DNA of 64,000 nt, taken from the NCBI RefSeq assembly GCF_029382255.1, contig NZ_JARLLG010000006.1, positions 1-64,000 of the forward strand, written 5' to 3'. A program made the position numbers and the translations under genes. Each line of letters begins with the position of its first letter. The stretch's first letter is position 1. The stretch is from Isoptericola croceus (GTDB lineage Bacteria; Actinomycetota; Actinomycetes; Actinomycetales; Cellulomonadaceae). Under the pieces are notes generated by a model. That model saw only the letters and a program-made list of their open reading frames with translations, searched no databases and had not been told where the DNA came from. This document shows positions 44,092 to 52,689 of the stretch, piece after piece.

Positions 44092-44119
44092 GTCTACCAG
44101 GTATCCAAGGTATACCTTG
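44092..44119. promoter_or_regulatory. Putative HxlR operator in the divergent gap
   Basis: CAAGGTATACCTTG (44106-44119) is a perfect dyad, preceded by the similar half-sites TACCAGGTA at 44095-44103. Both lie between the divergent hxlR-type and Rid genes. This resembles HxlR operators, which are paired TAC/GTA boxes. Confidence 0.7.
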
Positions 44120-44144
44120 CTCGCCCGACTCCCAGGAGACCCCG

Positions 44145-44555
44145 ATGACCGTCCGCCTCATGACCCCCGACGGCATGCTGCAGCACACGCCGTACGCCCA
44201 CGTCGCCGTCGGGACCGGAACCCGGCACGTCCACGTCAGCGGGCAGATCGCCCGGCAGGCCGACGGCACCCCGCTCGCCCCGGGAGACCTCGCGGGCCAG
44301 GTCGCGCACGCGCTGCGCAGCACGGCGCGCGGGCTCGCCGGAGCCGGCGCGACGTTCGACGACGTGCTGCGGCTCACCTTCTACGTCACCGCCTGGACCC
44401 CGGAGAAGATCGACGTCTTCATGGCCGGCGTCGAGTCGGTCGCCGAGGAGATCGGCCTGCGCCTGCCCATGCCGCCCGCCTCGCTCATCGGCGTGGACGT
44501 GCTCTTCGCCCCTGACGTCCTCGTCGAGGTGGAGGCCACCGCGATCCTCGACTGA
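44145..44555 (+). CDS. RidA family protein under HxlR control
   Basis: A 136-residue Rid protein: PYAHVAVGTGTRHVHVSGQI at the N-terminus, FDDVLRLTFYVTAWTPEKID and DVLVEVEATAIL at the end. Here the canonical catalytic Arg is not obvious either. It is the only gene divergent from the HxlR regulator, so it is the likely target. It may protect against a reactive imine or aldehyde sensed by that regulator. AGGAG precedes the ATG. Confidence 0.88.
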   Translation: MTVRLMTPDGMLQHTPYAHVAVGTGTRHVHVSGQIARQADGTPLAPGDLAGQVAHALRSTARGLAGAGATFDDVLRLTFYVTAWTPEKIDVFMAGVESVAEEIGLRLPMPPASLIGVDVLFAPDVLVEVEATAILD

Positions 44556-44641
44556 CGCCGCTGCCGGACACGGGCAGCCGGTTCCCCGCTCGCCCGCCGT
44601 CGGCGCAGCACGCCACGGTCCGGTGAGCACCACGGGCGATC

Positions 44642-45742
44642 TCAGCCCACCGTCCCGCCGTAGTGGGCAGCCAGCCGCCGCATCCCCTCGTCGATGCTCA
44701 CCGCCGGCCTCCAGCCGAGCTCCGCGCGGACGGCCCGCTGATCGAACCAGTGCGCGGTGGAGAGCTGCTCGGCGAGGAACCGCGTCATCGGCGGCTCGTC
44801 CGTGCCGGGCCGCACCCGCCACAGCGCCTCGATCAGCCCACCGGCCGTCCGCGCCAGCCCTACCGGCACGCGCCACCGCGGCGGCTCGACGCCACCTGCC
44901 CGGCAGATGCCGGCGAGCAGGTCGGCCACCGGGCGCGGTTCGCCGTTGGTGAGCACGTACGCCCGCCCCCGCACGATCTCGGGGCGATCGAGCAACCGGT
45001 CGAGCGCGGCCACGATCCCCGCGGCCGCATTGTCCAGGTACGTGGTGTCGATGAGTGTCGCCCCGTGACCCAGCAACGGAAGACGCCCGGACGATGCTCG
45101 ATCGATGACCCGCTCGACGAGCTGGGTGTCCCCCGGCCCCCACACGATGTGCGGCCGGACCGCGACGACGCTGAAGTCGGCGGCGGCGTCCGGGGTGCCG
45201 CCGTCGTCCCCTGGTTGCGAGCGTCTCTGTTCGTCAGGATTCAGGCCGGGATTCCTGACGGACAGAGACGCTCGTGCCGCGCCGGCGGCGCCCCGGTCCC
45301 GGGACAGCGCCAGCAGCTCCGAGGCCGCCTTGGTCCGCGCGTACTCGCCGCGCGCCCTGGCCGGGTCGGCCGGTTCGGCACTGACCCCCACCAGCGACGA
45401 CCCGGCGTGCGCCACCGACGGCGAGGACACCTGCACAAACCGCTGCACGCCCGCCCGCTCGGCGGCGTCCAGCAGCAGCCGCGTGCCGTCGACGTTGACG
45501 TGCGCGAACTCCGCCGGGTCACCCGCGAGCGACACCTTCGCCGCGAGGTGCACGACGGCGTCGACGCCGTCCGCGGCCCGCGCGACGGTCGCGGCGTCGG
45601 TCACCGAACCGGCGACGTCCTCGGCCCCGAGCACGCCGGACGGGCTGCGCTGCAGGGTGCGCACCTGCTCACCTCGCCCCACGAGGATCCGCGCCACCGC
45701 ACCGCCGAGCAGCCCGGACGCGCCCGTCACCAGCACGGTCAT
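44642..45742 (-). CDS. oleD: NAD-dependent 2-alkyl-3-oxoacid reductase OleD
   Basis: A 366-residue short-chain dehydrogenase/epimerase. The Rossmann loop is TGASGLLGGAVARILV, and the Tyr-x-x-x-Lys site is GEYARTKAASELLAL. FSVVAVRPHIVWGPGD follows. In the olefin pathway OleD reduces the 2-alkyl-3-ketoacid from OleA to the hydroxyacid used by OleC. The ATG overlaps the oleBC stop (ATGA). An extra segment at residues about 157-175 (ARASLSVRNPGLNPDEQRR) is encoded by a 57-nt palindrome inserted in frame between the active site and the next strand. Confidence 0.85.
   Translation of the reverse strand: MTVLVTGASGLLGGAVARILVGRGEQVRTLQRSPSGVLGAEDVAGSVTDAATVARAADGVDAVVHLAAKVSLAGDPAEFAHVNVDGTRLLLDAAERAGVQRFVQVSSPSVAHAGSSLVGVSAEPADPARARGEYARTKAASELLALSRDRGAAGAARASLSVRNPGLNPDEQRRSQPGDDGGTPDAAADFSVVAVRPHIVWGPGDTQLVERVIDRASSGRLPLLGHGATLIDTTYLDNAAAGIVAALDRLLDRPEIVRGRAYVLTNGEPRPVADLLAGICRAGGVEPPRWRVPVGLARTAGGLIEALWRVRPGTDEPPMTRFLAEQLSTAHWFDQRAVRAELGWRPAVSIDEGMRRLAAHYGGTVG
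45218..45274. repeat. In-frame palindrome inside oleD
   Basis: Two 25-nt arms (45218-45242 and 45250-45274) with two mismatches around a 7-nt loop. The length, 57 nt, is a multiple of three and leaves the reading frame open. It encodes a loop peptide in OleD. Confidence 0.85.
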
Positions 45743-48546
45743 GGCGCGCCCACCCGGCCACCGGCCAGCACGCCGTCGGCCCACCGGGCGAGCCGCACCC
45801 GGTCGATCTTGGAGTTGTGTCGCACGTCCGTGGGCATCTGCGGCACCACGAGCACTGCCGCGAGCGCCACCGACGACGACGCCCGGACGGCCGCGTCGAG
45901 CTCCTGCGGCGCGAGGCCCGCCCGCCGAGCCGGCCGATCCGAACTGGCCACCAGCTCCACCACCGCGACCGCCTGCTGCACCCCGGCCGGCCCGACGCCG
46001 ACCACCGCGGCACGCCGCACCTCGGCCACCCGCTCGATCGACTGCTCCGGGCCCACCGGCGCCAGCGGCCCGTCGGGCGTGGTCAGCACGTGCGCGAGCC
46101 GCCCCTCGATCCACAACCGGCCGGCTGCGTCGAGGTGCCCGACGTCCCCCGTGCGGTGCCAGTGCCCCGGTGGCGTGTCCCGCTCGGCCGCGACGTCGGT
46201 GAGCCACAGGCGGTCGTAACGCTCCTTGAGGTGCGGCGCGCGCACCAGCACCTCACCCAGCACGCCGTGCACCTCCGGGGCCGACGACGGCGCCCCGGCC
46301 GCTGCGCCGTCGTCGTCGAGTGCGCTGATGGCCACCCCACCGGCGGCATCGTCGGCGATGGGCCGGCCGACGCACACGCCGTCGTCGGGCGCGGAGGCAG
46401 CGTCCCGGATGCCGTCCAGCGTGATGTCGGTGACCAGGAGGCACTCCGTCATCCCGTACGGGGTGTGCGCGCGGGCGTTCGGCATGAGCGACTGCGCCGA
46501 GCCGAGCAGGTCGGCGCTGATCGGCGCCCCGGTGGACAGGAACGTCTCGACCCGCTCCAGCGCCGCCCGGTCGGCGGCCTCCAGCGACCCGGCCGTGTCG
46601 ACGACGTTGAGGATCGCCGCCGGCGAGAGGAACACCATGCGTGCGTCCGAGGCCCGTACGGCGTCGGCCACCGCTCGCGCGGTCAGTGTGCGGGGCGCGG
46701 ACACGTCCATGTCCGGTGTGACCGACCGCGTCCCCAGCGCCGGCCCGAGCAGCGCGAAGGGCGCGAACCCCGTGACCAGGCCTGTCTCGGGACCGACCCC
46801 GAAGTGCCCGGCCAGCGCATCACGCAGCGCCGAGAGCCGGGCGTGCGTGTAGACGACGCCCTTGGCCGGACCGGTCGAGCCGGAGGTGAACAGCACGGCC
46901 GCCTCGTCCTCGGGCCCTGGCTCGGGCGGCAGCTCGTGGCCCTCGCCCGCACGGGCGACGTCGAACAGCTCGTGGTCCACGCCGAGCGCCCGGCGCCGGA
47001 CAGCACCGAGCGGCTCCGCCGCGATCCGCACGCCGGGCCAGCCCATCGCCCGCGCGGCCGCGAGCGCCCTCGTCTGCCCGATGAGGTACTGCGGCCAGGC
47101 GCCTCGCTGGGCGCGGGTCAGCCCGCGGACACCGAGGCCGGCGTCGGCCACCACCACGACCGCGCCGATCCGCAGGCACGCGTAGACCAGTGCGGTGAGG
47201 GTCGGCCCGGGCTGGACCAGGAGCGACACCCGGTCGCCCCGGCGTACGCCGATCGAGTGCAGGCCGGCGGCGATCCGCCGCACCTGCCGGTCCAGCGCCT
47301 GCCAGCTCACCGTCGCCGGGCCGGCACCGGTCATGTCGAGCACGGCGGGCGCCTCGCGGGTCGCGTCGTCGTCGGCACGGGCATCCAGCGCCGCCCAGAT
47401 CGGCCGGAACGGAGGACCGCCCGAGGCGGCTCGGTCGGGCGCCACTGCGGTGCGGTCGGACGACTCGCGCGCGGACGTCACACCCGAAGTGGAGGGCCCC
47501 CCCGGGCCCGTGAACGCGTCCGCGCGCGAGTCGTCGTCCGACCGCACCGACCCCAACCAGTCCAGCACCGGCGCCGCGTAGTCGACGTCCTCGGCGACCA
47601 GGTGGCCGGCCCCCTCGAACCGGTGCACCCGGGCCTGCGGCAGCCGGCTCACGAGGTCGTCGAGGTACCGGTCCGAGAAGATCGGGTCGCGCGGACCCCA
47701 CAGCAGCAGCGCCGGGACGTCCAGCGCCGCGACGCCGGTGGCGATCCGGTCCAGCTCGGCGCGGCTCCGATGGCCCGCGGTCGCGGGGATGTCCGCGACG
47801 AAGCCCTCGATCCCGGTGCGGTCGGCGGCGGTGCGATAGGGCAACCGGTAGGCGTCCGCCACCTCGCGCGGCAGGCGCGGGTGGGCCAGCCCCAGGGTGG
47901 TCTCCAGGAACGCCCGCGTGGTGCTGGTGCCCAGGCGGTGCACGGGCGGAGCCAGCGCGAGCCGCAGTGCCGCCGGGATCGGCACTCCCTCGGGCTGGTG
48001 CACCGCCGTGTTGAGCAGCACGACCCCGGCGAGCAGGTCCGGGTGGTCCACGGCCCAGCCCAGGGACACCACGCCGCCCCAGTCGTGCCCGAGCGTGACC
48101 ACCGGTCCGTCGAGGCCGAGCTCGTCGGTGAACGTGATCAAGGTCGCCACCCGCTCCGGCAACGACCGCTGCCGCCCGCTGCGCGCGGACAACCCCATCT
48201 CCAGCTGGTCGACGGCGACCACACGCCACGCGTCCGGCACACCGCCGGGCCGCTCACCCGTCGCCGCGGCCTCGTCGACCGCTCGCTCGGTGGCCAGCGA
48301 CACCAGGTCGCGCCACAGGTACGACCACGTCGGGTTGCCGTGCACGGCCAGCACCGTGCCGACCGGCTCGATACCGCGTGCGGCCAGCTCCGGCCCGTTG
48401 TCCAGGTAGTGCCACTCGGCGGCGCCCACCGGCCGCGCGACGCCAGCCGGCACCGGCGCCCCGCCGTCGGGCACGCGCAGCACGTGGCTGAAACGGGGAT
48501 CGAGACCGGGCAGGCCCGGCGGGACGCTGCCGGCGCCCGACGTCAC
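45739..48546 (-). CDS. oleBC: OleB-OleC fusion: beta-lactone decarboxylase and acyl-AMP-type beta-lactone synthetase
   Basis: A 935-residue fusion. Residues about 1-325 are an alpha/beta-hydrolase of the haloalkane-dehalogenase group (LAVHGNPTWSYLW, nucleophile Asp in LGHDWGGVV, His in FEGAGHLVAED). This is OleB, which decarboxylates the beta-lactone to the cis-olefin. Residues about 380-935 are OleC, an AMP-dependent synthetase-like enzyme (VLFTSGSTGPAKGVVYTH) that makes the lactone from the hydroxyacid. The linker is coded by a palindrome. Such oleBC fusions are known in actinobacteria. GTG at 48546 overlaps the oleA stop. It is the middle gene of the oleA-oleBC-oleD operon. Confidence 0.9.
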   Translation of the reverse strand: MTSGAGSVPPGLPGLDPRFSHVLRVPDGGAPVPAGVARPVGAAEWHYLDNGPELAARGIEPVGTVLAVHGNPTWSYLWRDLVSLATERAVDEAAATGERPGGVPDAWRVVAVDQLEMGLSARSGRQRSLPERVATLITFTDELGLDGPVVTLGHDWGGVVSLGWAVDHPDLLAGVVLLNTAVHQPEGVPIPAALRLALAPPVHRLGTSTTRAFLETTLGLAHPRLPREVADAYRLPYRTAADRTGIEGFVADIPATAGHRSRAELDRIATGVAALDVPALLLWGPRDPIFSDRYLDDLVSRLPQARVHRFEGAGHLVAEDVDYAAPVLDWLGSVRSDDDSRADAFTGPGGPSTSGVTSARESSDRTAVAPDRAASGGPPFRPIWAALDARADDDATREAPAVLDMTGAGPATVSWQALDRQVRRIAAGLHSIGVRRGDRVSLLVQPGPTLTALVYACLRIGAVVVVADAGLGVRGLTRAQRGAWPQYLIGQTRALAAARAMGWPGVRIAAEPLGAVRRRALGVDHELFDVARAGEGHELPPEPGPEDEAAVLFTSGSTGPAKGVVYTHARLSALRDALAGHFGVGPETGLVTGFAPFALLGPALGTRSVTPDMDVSAPRTLTARAVADAVRASDARMVFLSPAAILNVVDTAGSLEAADRAALERVETFLSTGAPISADLLGSAQSLMPNARAHTPYGMTECLLVTDITLDGIRDAASAPDDGVCVGRPIADDAAGGVAISALDDDGAAAGAPSSAPEVHGVLGEVLVRAPHLKERYDRLWLTDVAAERDTPPGHWHRTGDVGHLDAAGRLWIEGRLAHVLTTPDGPLAPVGPEQSIERVAEVRRAAVVGVGPAGVQQAVAVVELVASSDRPARRAGLAPQELDAAVRASSSVALAAVLVVPQMPTDVRHNSKIDRVRLARWADGVLAGGRVGAP
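47448..47549. repeat. Palindrome coding for the OleB-OleC linker
   Basis: A 30-nt left arm (47448-47477) matches a 33-nt right arm (47517-47549), the only difference being one 3-nt indel. It covers codons about 332-366, exactly the join between the hydrolase and synthetase domains. The 3-nt difference keeps the frame. Confidence 0.85.
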
Positions 48547-49565
48547 CACGCAAGCTCCATCATCGCCGTGTTGATGCCCGAGCCGACGCCCATGAGCAGC
48601 ACCCGGTCCCCTGAGCGCAGGGACTCCTGCTCCTGGACGAGCGTGATCGGGACCGACGCCGGTCCCACGTTCCCCAGGTGGCCGAACGTGGTCGGCACCG
48701 CGGAGGTGTCGAGCCCCACGGCCTCCACGATCGCGTTCGTGTGCACGCGAGAGACCTGATGGGTGATGTAGCGGTCCATCGCGCCCCAGCTCCAGTCCGC
48801 CGTCGCGTCCTTCCACGCGTCGACCACCAGCTCGAGGCCGCCCTCGAGCAGCCCCTGGGCGTCGGTGAACATACCCTCGGTGCTGCCCACGCACAGCAGG
48901 TGGTGCTGGGTCGCGGCCCGGGTGACGCCCCCCAGCACACGGTGCCCCTTCGGGTGCTCGTCAGCCCGGCCCAGGACCGCGGCGGCGGAGCCCGAGCCGA
49001 GGGTCAGCGACGCGAACTCGGCCATGAAGTCCTCGCGCCCGACGTCGTCGCGCAGCAACCGTTCGACGGTGACGTCCTGGATGTCGTCGGCGTCCTCGCC
49101 CGCGACCACCACCGCGTACCGCACCTGCCCGGACTCGATCATCCCGGCCGCGATGCTCATGCCGTTGATGAACCCGAGGCACGCGTTGGCCACGTCGAAG
49201 TTCACCGCCGAGCTCGGCAGCCCCAGCCCGTGGTGCAGCCCGACGGCCACCGACGGCTCCAGGTGCTTGCGCGTCACCGACGTGTTGATGAGCACGCCGA
49301 CGTCGTCCGGCTCCACGCCCGCCCGGTGCAGCGCCTCGGTGCCGGCCGCCACGGTCGCGGCGTTCGCGTCCTCGCCCGGCCCCCAGTTCCGCCGCGAGAC
49401 CACCCCTGCGACCCGCTCGAGCAGGCTCGCGGGGAGCTTCAGCCGGGTCAGGGCGGGTGCCAGACGCTCCTGGACGTGGGCCGAGGTCGTGACCCGCGAC
49501 GGCAGCCGGCTCGTCGCGGACAGCAGCGCGACGTTGGCGAACCTGGTGGTGGCGTTTCCAGTCAC
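48543..49565 (-). CDS. oleA: OleA thiolase-fold head-to-head acyl-CoA condensing enzyme
   Basis: A 340-residue thiolase-superfamily enzyme. It condenses two acyl-CoA chains to a 2-alkyl-3-ketoacid, the first step of long-chain olefin formation. The Cys is in FDVANACLGFINGMS, the His in RYITHQVSRVH, and the Asn region is FGHLGNVGPASVP. GTG at 49565 is chosen because GGAG lies five bases before it and the product then starts TGNATTRFANVALL as in other OleA proteins. ATG at 49580 or 49658 would add an unconserved extension. It is the first gene of the ole operon. Confidence 0.9.
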   Translation of the reverse strand: MTGNATTRFANVALLSATSRLPSRVTTSAHVQERLAPALTRLKLPASLLERVAGVVSRRNWGPGEDANAATVAAGTEALHRAGVEPDDVGVLINTSVTRKHLEPSVAVGLHHGLGLPSSAVNFDVANACLGFINGMSIAAGMIESGQVRYAVVVAGEDADDIQDVTVERLLRDDVGREDFMAEFASLTLGSGSAAAVLGRADEHPKGHRVLGGVTRAATQHHLLCVGSTEGMFTDAQGLLEGGLELVVDAWKDATADWSWGAMDRYITHQVSRVHTNAIVEAVGLDTSAVPTTFGHLGNVGPASVPITLVQEQESLRSGDRVLLMGVGSGINTAMMELAW

Positions 49566-49776
49566 TCGAGCTCCAGACATCCGGCCACTCGAGGTGCCGG
49601 AACGACGACGAATCACCGGGCCCCCGGGCAGGGTCCGGCGCGGCGGGCGTGTCGACACCCGTCCTCGAGGTTATGACGCTCGGGCTGTGCTTGCCGTTCC
49701 GGCCACGGTGTGGGTCTCGACACGTCGCCGGACGGCCGGACGGCCGAGGCCCGCCCGCACCTACCCTGAGCAGGTG

Positions 49777-50982
49777 ATGAGCCTCCCCCCGTTCGCCTCC
49801 GACAACTACGCCGGCACCCACCCCGAGGTGCTCGCCGCGATGGCCGCCGCCAACGACGGGTTCGCCGTCTCCTACGGGGACGACCCGTGGACCGCCCGCC
49901 TCGACGCCCGCGTCGCCGAGGTGTTCGGCCCCGGCGCGCTCGCGTTCCCCCTCATCAACGGCACGGGTGCCAACGTCGTCTCCCTCATGGCGTTGTCCGA
50001 GCGCTGGGGCGGCGTGGTGACCTCCGACGTCGCGCACGTGAACACCGACGAGAACGGTGCGCCCGAGCGGGTCGGCGGGCTCAAGATGCTCCCCTGCCCC
50101 TCGGTCGACGGACGGATCGAACCGTTCCACGTGGAACGCTGGGCCGGGCAGCGTCACGACGTGCACCGCGCCCACCCCGGTGTGCTGTCGTTGACGCAGT
50201 CCACCGAGCTCGGGACCGTCTACCCGGTCGAGGCGCTGCGGGCCCTGGTGGACACCGCGCACGGGCTGGGGATGGCCGTGCACGTCGACGGCTCCCGGCT
50301 CGCCAACGCCGCCGCCGCGCTCGACTGCTCCCTGCGAGCGCTGACCACCGACGTCGGCGTCGACGTCGTCTCGCTCGGCGCGGCCAAGATCGGCGGCATG
50401 ATCGGCGAGGCGGTCGTGGTGCTCGGCCCGGACGACGCGCCCACGGTGCCCGGTTCCGGGTACGACGGCGGCGCCTTGCGCGAGCGTGCGGCCGCTGCGG
50501 TCCCGTACCTGCGCAAGTCGACGATGCAGCTCGCGTCCAAGGCGCGGTTCGTCTCCGCCCAGCTCCTCGCACTGCTCGGGGAGCCCGGTGCACCCGTGGG
50601 CGCCGGGGCGGCCGCCCCGGGTGCCGTCGTCGAACCGCTGTGGTGGCGCAACGCCGGGCACGCCAACGCGATGGCCGCCCAGCTGAGGGACGGTCTGGAG
50701 GCGGCGGGCGTGCTCGATCCCGGGCCCACCGGGACGTCGACGACCGAGGCGGGTGACGCCGTCGGCGGCGTGCGCATCACCCGGCCTGTCGAGGCGAACG
50801 CCGTGTTCGCGACCCTGCCGAGGGCGGCAGCCGACCGCGTGCGCGAGCAGGCGCGGTTCTACGACTGGGCGCCGGGCGAGACCCCGCAACGGGTCGAGGT
50901 CCGCTGGATGTGCTCGTGGGACACCCCCGCCGAGGCGATCGATGCGTTCGTAACCGCCGTCGCCGAGGCGATCCAGATCTGA
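49777..50982 (+). CDS. Low-specificity threonine aldolase
   Basis: A 401-residue PLP enzyme of the threonine aldolase/beta-eliminating lyase family, which splits L-threonine (and allo-threonine) to glycine and acetaldehyde. FASDNYAGTHPEVLAAM is the family start, and HVDGSRLANAAAAL is the cofactor strand with its Asp. The PLP-binding Lys is in SLGAAKIGGMIGEA. The TGA stop is the first codon of a 64-nt perfect palindrome. Confidence 0.92.
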   Translation: MSLPPFASDNYAGTHPEVLAAMAAANDGFAVSYGDDPWTARLDARVAEVFGPGALAFPLINGTGANVVSLMALSERWGGVVTSDVAHVNTDENGAPERVGGLKMLPCPSVDGRIEPFHVERWAGQRHDVHRAHPGVLSLTQSTELGTVYPVEALRALVDTAHGLGMAVHVDGSRLANAAAALDCSLRALTTDVGVDVVSLGAAKIGGMIGEAVVVLGPDDAPTVPGSGYDGGALRERAAAAVPYLRKSTMQLASKARFVSAQLLALLGEPGAPVGAGAAAPGAVVEPLWWRNAGHANAMAAQLRDGLEAAGVLDPGPTGTSTTEAGDAVGGVRITRPVEANAVFATLPRAAADRVREQARFYDWAPGETPQRVEVRWMCSWDTPAEAIDAFVTAVAEAIQI

Positions 50983-51043
50983 TCGTCATTCCGTGTTCTG
51001 CGCGGCAGTCCGGACTGCCGCGCAGAACACGGAATGACGATCA
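50980..51043. repeat. Palindromic element, copy A (perfect, 64 nt)
   Basis: A perfect 64-nt palindrome with 32-nt arms and no loop. The first three bases are the TGA stop of the rightward threonine aldolase gene and the last three are the TGA stop of the leftward DUF559 gene. It is therefore a bidirectional gene end. The arm is 29 of 32 identical to copy B. Confidence 0.9.
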
Positions 51044-51991
51044 GAACGGGGCGTCCGGGAGCGGGAGCAACGGGTTGACCCGGAGCGACCGGCGTACGGA
51101 CGGCGAGAACGCCCGGAGCAGGCTGGCGGTCGCCGCGGCCGGGTCCGGACCGTCCTTCGCGGTGAACCGCATCGGCCTCACGCCGAGCCGCGCGGTGATG
51201 GCGTCCTCGCGCACCTTGTCCTCGAACCGCGCCCGGTCCGCGTCGTAGCCGTCGCCGAACGACCCGTCCACGTACTTGACCCGGCCGTCGAACTCCACCA
51301 GCACCCGGTGCTCCGACCAGCCCAGGTCCACCCGGTAGCGCCGGCCGTCCACCTCGACGGGGAACTGTGTCCGGGGGCGCGGCAGGCCCGCCCGCAACGA
51401 CAGGTAGCGGATCCAGGTCTCCCACGGCGACTCCGCGCCGGCGTCGGCGTTCTCGAGGACCCATCGTGCCCGCGCCGTCCCGTTGCGCCGCCGCGGCCGG
51501 GCCAGCATCTCGAGCGCTGCCTGCCGACGCAGGCCGTTGCGCAGGGCCCAGTCGGCGATCACCAGCGCGTCCAGGGGGTGGAGGGTCAGCGCACAGTCGA
51601 CCACCGTCCGGGTCAACGTCGTCGCCGGCATCCCGTGCAGCTCGACGTGCTCGTCCGGGAGACCGCTCCGCCGCACGATGTCGGCCGCGCCGCGGCTGCT
51701 GGGGCGCGACGGCACCAGCACGTTCACCCGCCGCGGGGACCGCCACAGCGGTGCGTCCCACAGGAGGGCCGCGCTCTCGTGGCTGAACACGTGCCGGGCG
51801 CGGAGCTGCCGGTGGACGGCACCCAGCCGGTCGACGGCGAGCCGTCGCGTCGCCGCCGGACCGGTCGTCTCCTCGAGGGCCGGGCGGTAGGCGCCCCATC
51901 GCACGCGCTCGAGCTCACCGTTCGCCACGGCCCGACGCAGCTGCCGCCGGTCGTGCTCGCGGGCGATGAGCAGGGTGTCGTCGGTCGTCAT
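51041..51991 (-). CDS. AbiEi-type antitoxin-domain protein with DUF559 (Vsr-like) C-terminus
   Basis: A 316-residue protein. The N-terminal winged helix (LLIAREHDRRQLRRAVANGE, then RVRWGAYRPAL) is the AbiEi-antitoxin head. The C-terminal DUF559 domain has YRVDLGWSEHRVLVEFDGRV followed by KYVDG, an Asp then Glu-x-Asp-Gly-x-x-Lys pattern of the Vsr/PD-(D/E)XK fold. Such proteins are numerous solitary genes in actinobacteria, of unknown function. The ATG at 51991 (MTTDDTLL) is chosen. It is flanked by palindromes A and B, and no toxin is adjacent. Confidence 0.78.
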   Translation of the reverse strand: MTTDDTLLIAREHDRRQLRRAVANGELERVRWGAYRPALEETTGPAATRRLAVDRLGAVHRQLRARHVFSHESAALLWDAPLWRSPRRVNVLVPSRPSSRGAADIVRRSGLPDEHVELHGMPATTLTRTVVDCALTLHPLDALVIADWALRNGLRRQAALEMLARPRRRNGTARARWVLENADAGAESPWETWIRYLSLRAGLPRPRTQFPVEVDGRRYRVDLGWSEHRVLVEFDGRVKYVDGSFGDGYDADRARFEDKVREDAITARLGVRPMRFTAKDGPDPAAATASLLRAFSPSVRRSLRVNPLLPLPDAPF

Positions 51992-52073
51992 CGCACCAGG
52001 CTGGCGCAGGCGGGTTGCAGCCGGCGTCAACCGGTCAGCCCCTGTGGACAGCCCCAGCCTGTGGAAGCGGATC

Positions 52074-52137
52074 TGGTCGTCATTCCGTGTTCTTGGCGGC
52101 AGTCCGGACTGCCGCCAAGAACACGGAATGACGACCA
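52074..52137. repeat. Palindromic element, copy B (perfect, 64 nt)
   Basis: A second perfect 64-nt palindrome of the same family, 1.1 kb from copy A. The arm differs from A at three positions of 32, each compensated in the other arm. It lies upstream of the leftward DUF559 gene and before the rightward SRPBCC gene. Confidence 0.9.
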
Positions 52138-52239
52138 GTGGCACCGCACCTGATTCGGCCACGCGCCGCGTCGCGCGCTACGGTCGTCAGGACAGGCCGC
52201 GACGGGGCGGCCCGCCCGCTCATCAGTCCAGGAGCCACC

Positions 52240-52689
52240 ATGACCAGCGAGCACACCACCGGGTTCACCGCCACCGCCTCGACCCACGTCGCCGAGCCGC
52301 CGGAGCGGGTCTGGGCCGAGCTCATGCACCCGGGCGCGCGCTGGGTGCTGGGCGCCAACATCGAGACGGACTTCCAGCCCGGGAGCCCGATCACGTTCGA
52401 GGGCCACTTCTTCGGCCGCCAGTTCGCGGACAAGGGCCAGGTCATCGCCGTCGACCGCCCGCACCTGCTGCACTTCACGCACTACTCCCCGCTCGGCGAG
52501 GACCCCGACGTCCCGGAGAGCTACCACGAGGTCCGCATCACGCTCGAGGCCGACGACGGCGGCACCCGGGTCACGGTGGTCCAGGGCAACATCGCCACGG
52601 CTGAGCACGCCACCAGGTCCGAGCAGCACTGGCGCGAGGCCCTGGCCACGCTCGCGCACCGGGACTCGGCGCCCACCTCGGGCCCGTGA
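52240..52689 (+). CDS. SRPBCC (START/Bet v1-like) domain protein
   Basis: A 149-residue protein of the AHSA1/SRPBCC superfamily: TASTHVAEPPERVWAELMHP at the start, HFTHYSPLGEDPDVPESYHE in the middle and GTRVTVVQGN near the end. It may bind a hydrophobic ligand or assist a chaperone. AGGAG is seven bases before the ATG. It overlaps the GH3 gene by GTGA, so the two are coupled, although the functions seem unrelated. Confidence 0.85.
   Translation: MTSEHTTGFTATASTHVAEPPERVWAELMHPGARWVLGANIETDFQPGSPITFEGHFFGRQFADKGQVIAVDRPHLLHFTHYSPLGEDPDVPESYHEVRITLEADDGGTRVTVVQGNIATAEHATRSEQHWREALATLAHRDSAPTSGP

Noticed and set aside
45817-48759. Rightward open frame of 980 codons opposite oleBC
   Set aside because: It is a shadow of oleBC, which has complete catalytic motifs in both domains.
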